Both the position numbers and the translations under genes were made by a program. DNA of 10,521 nt from Porticoccus sp. (GTDB lineage: Bacteria; Pseudomonadota; Gammaproteobacteria; Pseudomonadales; Porticoccaceae): contig NYXF01000125.1 in NCBI GenBank assembly GCA_002685455.1, positions 1 to 10,521 of the forward strand, given 5' to 3'. Below, one piece after another: positions 8,301-10,521 of the stretch (position 1 is the stretch's first letter; every line of letters starts with the position of its first letter). Below the pieces are notes generated by a model that was given only the letters and a program-made list of their open reading frames with translations, did no database searches and had not been told where the DNA came from.

Positions 8301-8794
8301 GTTTTGATGGAACTGCCTCTGATGATGACTTTACAGTAAGTGATAATCCAATTAAAATTAGCTCAGGAACAACGGGAAAAGTAACATTAACAGCTGTTCA
8401 AGATGAAATTGATGAACCTAATGAGTCTATTATACTGAAAGTTTCTAGTATCTCAAATGCCGGTGGTGCCCTAGGCTCTATAGGTTCTGTAACCATACTT
8501 GATGATGATGAGCCAGTACCATTATCATTAGAAGTAGTCAGTGAGGGTGTTCATATTTATCCTAACCCATTTGTAGATGATATTAAGATTGAGCTAGATA
8601 GGTCGTGGGATGGTGATGTTGAAGTATCTATATACGACATGTTTGGTAGAAACTACAAAACAAAAAATGTAATAAATTCTTCATCTAACTCTACTCATCA
8701 AATCAATATATCTGCTTATAATTATGGTTTATTTATTATCAAGGTTAAACAAAAAGAGAGAGTTTTAATTAAGAAACTTATCAGAAGAAATTAA
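5360..8794 (+). CDS. Sortilin/VPS10-like BNR beta-propeller protein with two Calx-beta domains and T9SS type A sorting domain
   Basis: This 1144-aa exported surface protein starts with a short signal ending in SC (Cys 17), which looks like a lipobox. Residues about 20-90 are a linker or prodomain. A large propeller follows with eight clear Asp-boxes (S-x-D-x-G-x-[TS]-[WF]-like) starting at residues 185, 240, 288, 344, 624, 670, 719 and 774; the 270-residue gap between the fourth and fifth holds degenerate GNDGG/YDGG sequence. Two Calx-beta domains (about 829-937 and 943-1049) each end in an acidic DDD motif and probably bind calcium. Residues about 1061-1144 form a T9SS type A tail: YPNPFVDDIKIE, YDMFGR, then a final lysine/arginine-rich KKLIRRN. 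Such tails direct export through the type IX system and surface attachment or release. The role may be adhesion or glycan binding; no enzymatic residues are evident. It leads a probable operon with the CotH-type gene 23 bp downstream. Having both a lipobox and a T9SS tail is unusual. Confidence 0.88.
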   Translation: MIRFYFAFILIFFTVSCGEKLQLGEKATDIKGWVEYQKKIKDHESGNNYYPGYREVELEKLLRNKNLIQFSNRSSDTEFSQSAADKSTFTERGPQNASGRTRAIIIDRADPSGNTYLAASIGGGIWRGVYNTSTLNMTWSNLTPDIENLDFVSLAQSESNPSVMYAGTGERALSGDDNGSGIYKSSDGGNTWSNITPIVSGKIDAGFANVYRIIVDPNDSNTLIIATQYKYYCQSYLFKSTDGGANFSLVYDALSDQGQCIAVTQVVYAPTDFSIQYAATRGGNVIKSVDSGSSWTQTSDFDGFEGGGYYSRNEIAVSHSDPNIIYAGIKSGGSGMPPFMLNVSYDGGLDWHHVEESDKGNSEYLGDNWIGQQGGYNNFIAINPFNDREVYVGDINIHKFSVRDDTTKISQAITDVYSQINSDGVPKINGYVHPDQHTMTTFSDGISKFRLIVGNDGGPAISDFSSDPGVLDKSWQATEFMWAWTPSGSSKPPIDVGYRTTQFYHATKVKGKNQYLGGTQDNGTYLTREPNSNGLQEASRVGSGDGFESVTHWEDPLRMMLTCQNNGCAKIAYDGGVNGPWSFWYVNDFEQDDSEGNPFYTKLESSKQDADMIYGITNNGVIRSENFGDSWEYSKLGSEYEGGEIEVSEANPRFVYAGSYISQNTSIHLSKDWGKTFEPINHPYTGMGGYVSGIYSHPTEDSTVYLLFSYHERAKVLESKDLGNSWKDLSGYPDNFETGTSSNGFPNVGVNALVVMPFDPNIIWIGTEIGLLESTDAGNSWNSVNSNLPYVKINDFEIADQGQIVIATYGRGIWTATIPELMDFKPKESGISLRLSKDTISEDGDISFIKYDLSRDVSPHSPMKLVFSVSGNASAADYEFPKDTLTITNSKPGNISISSIQDVIDESYETIKLKVSHIENGEVIGSDELNLVIEDDDNANSPPGVGFNINRSTINENGDSFDIFIQLSKEPNQGDVEILFGFDGTASDDDFTVSDNPIKISSGTTGKVTLTAVQDEIDEPNESIILKVSSISNAGGALGSIGSVTILDDDEPVPLSLEVVSEGVHIYPNPFVDDIKIELDRSWDGDVEVSIYDMFGRNYKTKNVINSSSNSTHQINISAYNYGLFIIKVKQKERVLIKKLIRRN

Positions 8795-8817
8795 ACCTTA
8801 TTGTTATTTTTTAATTA

Positions 8818-10194
8818 GTGGTGAAAAAGTTTAAAATCATATATAATATTCTGTTTTTTTTGATAATTGCATCTTGTGATATAAAATCAGACACATTAAA
8901 TATTGGCCAGAGTGATAACTTAATCACCTACATAAACTCTTTAGAAGAGTACTCACACGATGAGGGTCACAGCTCAAGTTATATTTATGATCAGGATGAG
9001 CTACATAGATTTGATATATATCTAACAGAGAATAATTTAAAGATATTAGATGATGACCCCGCTGCCGAGAAATATGTAGAAGGATTTTTAGTATTTGAAG
9101 GAAAGGTAGTTAAAAATGTTGGTGTACGATATAAGGGTTCAATTGGTGCATGGGTAGGATGTCTTTCCGATCCTGACTGGACGAATCCTAATGGCTACAA
9201 GACCTGCCCAAAGCTATCAATGAAAATAAAGATAAATTGGAGAGACGACAAGAAGTTTTATGGAATGAAAAAAATTCAATTTCATTCACAAAATTTAGAT
9301 AAATCTAAGATGCACGAGAGGTTAGGGTATTATATGTTTAGGAATTTTGGGGTAAATACCCCAAGATCAAATCATTCTCTTATATATATTAATGGTGAGT
9401 ATGTAGGAGTATTTGCAAATACAGAAAATGTAGACGGTCCCTATACTAACGAACATTTTAATGGAGGCGGTGGAAATTTATATAAGGAGGTGTGGCCAGT
9501 TAGAAGTGATGGAAGTTCTCATGACGAAGAGTATTTTAAAGATGGGTTAAAAACAAATGAGGAGTTGTCTGATGTAACAAAAGCCATGATGTTTTCAAAT
9601 TCACTTAGTGATAATGAAAATGAAGCCTTAAAATCTGTTGTAGATCAGTGGATAGATAAAGATATCTTTTTGAGGACCCTTGTTGTTGATAGAAGGATAG
9701 CTAATGATGATGGTTTTATGCATTTCTATCATGAATACGGAAATTATTATGAAAATCATAACTACTTCTGGTATGAATTTCCTGACCAGGATAAGTTTCA
9801 GCTTATCCCATGGGACCTAGATAATGCCTTTGAAAACCTCATTCAAAACGTTAACCCAGTCACTCCCATAAAAGATAAATGGTATGAGATATCAAATAAT
9901 TGTAATGGATTTAATTTTGGTCAGTTTAACTTAAAACAAAAGTCTGCGGCATGTGATAAAATAATAGGCTCATTTACTGATTATAAAGAAGAATATAATA
10001 TATTGGATCAATCTTTTCAAGGTGAACTGTATAATATGCCAAATATTAATTTACTTATTGATAAATGGTCCATGCAGATAAGAAAGGCTGTAGAAGATGC
10101 AAATGATCTATATGGAGATAAAGAACCAAGTCTTCAGGAATGGGAATATAATATTGATATTTTAAAAAATTCAATAGAGGAATCTCTAAATTAG
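8818..10194 (+). CDS. CotH-family secreted kinase-like lipoprotein
   Basis: This 458-aa protein has a lipoprotein signal (KKFKIIYNILFFLIIAS, Cys 20). It starts at one of two tandem GTG codons (8818 or 8821); the difference is one residue and neither has a clear Shine-Dalgarno. CotH-family landmarks are GVRYKGS (102-108, nucleotide-loop region), KLSMKIKIN (132-140, likely holding the ATP lysine), YGMKKIQFHS (148-157), YINGEYVGVF (190-199) with E203, NDDG (296-299), HNYFWYEF (314-321) and LIPWDLDNAF (329-338), whose DLD matches the metal-binding aspartates. Bacillus CotH is an atypical protein kinase that phosphorylates spore-coat proteins, and this homologue would act outside the cytoplasm on unknown targets. 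Four cysteines of the mature chain (115, 130, 362, 379) could form two disulfides, consistent with an extracytoplasmic location. It sits 23 bp after the sortilin-like gene and 6 bp before the LTD lipoprotein gene. Key residues look intact, so I read it as active, but this is untested. Confidence 0.88.
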   Translation: MVKKFKIIYNILFFLIIASCDIKSDTLNIGQSDNLITYINSLEEYSHDEGHSSSYIYDQDELHRFDIYLTENNLKILDDDPAAEKYVEGFLVFEGKVVKNVGVRYKGSIGAWVGCLSDPDWTNPNGYKTCPKLSMKIKINWRDDKKFYGMKKIQFHSQNLDKSKMHERLGYYMFRNFGVNTPRSNHSLIYINGEYVGVFANTENVDGPYTNEHFNGGGGNLYKEVWPVRSDGSSHDEEYFKDGLKTNEELSDVTKAMMFSNSLSDNENEALKSVVDQWIDKDIFLRTLVVDRRIANDDGFMHFYHEYGNYYENHNYFWYEFPDQDKFQLIPWDLDNAFENLIQNVNPVTPIKDKWYEISNNCNGFNFGQFNLKQKSAACDKIIGSFTDYKEEYNILDQSFQGELYNMPNINLLIDKWSMQIRKAVEDANDLYGDKEPSLQEWEYNIDILKNSIEESLN

Positions 10195-10200
10195 AAGATA

Positions 10201-10521
10201 ATGAGATATTTTTTACCTCTTTTATTTCTTTTTGTATTTTCTTCCTGCTCAGATGGAGATAGTGACCTCAATCCAGGAAAAGGTCTTATCATAAATGAAT
10301 TTCTTGCTAGTAATGATGCATGCTGCTCTGATAATTTTGGTGATTATGATGACTGGGTAGAGTTTTATAATGATTCAAACGAACCTATTGACATAGGCGG
10401 AATGTATTTCACAGATACACCAAATGATGATAAACCCTACCAAATTCCATTCAACTATTCAGATCCTAATTCAACAACTATTCAGCCTAAGGGATATCTT
10501 GTAATTTGGTGCGACGATGAT
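10201..10521 (+). CDS. Lamin-tail-domain (LTD) lipoprotein, 3' end outside window
   Basis: The first 107 codons are visible and the frame stays open to the window end. The ATG at 10201 gives a clear lipoprotein signal (RYFLPLLFLFVFSS, Cys 16) followed by an acidic SDGDSD stretch, which resembles the acidic signals after the Cys that direct some Flavobacteria lipoproteins to the cell surface. From residue 29 the pattern LIINEFLASND, then a Cys-Cys pair at 41-42, then DYDDWVEFYN (48-57), then PIDIGGMYFTD (62-72), and later PKGYLVIWCDDD (96-107) is a bacterial lamin-tail Ig-like domain. Bacterial LTDs are often found in surface or secreted proteins next to or fused with CotH, nuclease or phytase-like domains, so a further catalytic domain may follow beyond the window. 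It is 6 bp after the CotH stop and in the same reading frame, so the two genes are almost certainly co-transcribed. GAAG at 10195-10198 could be a weak ribosome-binding site. Confidence 0.85.
   Translation, partial: MRYFLPLLFLFVFSSCSDGDSDLNPGKGLIINEFLASNDACCSDNFGDYDDWVEFYNDSNEPIDIGGMYFTDTPNDDKPYQIPFNYSDPNSTTIQPKGYLVIWCDDD

Noticed and set aside
10192..10203. Programmed TAG readthrough joining CotH and LTD into one protein
   Set aside because: The downstream part begins with its own Met and full lipoprotein signal peptide, which makes sense only as a separate protein.

Overview
The window looks like chromosome from a low-GC, AT-rich member of the Bacteroidota/FCB group, possibly a marine lineage. 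The evidence is a type IX secretion (T9SS type A) C-terminal sorting domain, a run of short Bacteroidota-style lipoprotein signals ending in Ser-Cys, heavy use of AGA for arginine, almost no Shine-Dalgarno sequences, and families (VPS10/sortilin-like BNR proteins, DUF6067, CotH, lamin-tail) that are common there. The exact lineage cannot be read from the sequence.

Layout. (1) Positions 1-3694, plus strand: the C-terminal end of a large VPS10/BNR-type exoprotein, followed 7 bp later by a 1022-aa lipoprotein of the DUF6067 (GH123-like glycoside hydrolase) family. (2) Positions 3695-3859: a convergent intergenic gap with no convincing gene. (3) Positions 3860-5283, minus strand: a two-gene unit made of a DUF411 copper-binding-type lipoprotein and an APH-fold small-molecule kinase whose start overlaps the DUF411 end by 19 bp. 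(4) Positions 5284-5359: a 76-bp divergent intergenic gap that should hold promoters for both directions. (5) Positions 5360-10521, plus strand: a tight run of a 1144-aa sortilin-like beta-propeller protein with two Calx-beta domains and a T9SS tail, a CotH-family secreted kinase-like lipoprotein, and the start of a lamin-tail-domain (LTD) lipoprotein that runs off the window.

How they may work together. Five of the seven proteins carry a lipoprotein-type signal; only the APH-fold kinase looks cytoplasmic, and the N-terminus of the first gene is outside the window. This is therefore an envelope and surface-protein neighbourhood. The best candidate for something under-described is the plus-strand unit from 5360: a very large surface adhesin or propeller, a predicted secreted CotH kinase and an LTD lipoprotein, closely spaced and probably co-transcribed. 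A working idea (inference only) is that the CotH kinase modifies one of its surface neighbours. I saw no tRNA, rRNA, CRISPR array, insertion sequence or phage gene, and every gene has an intact frame.
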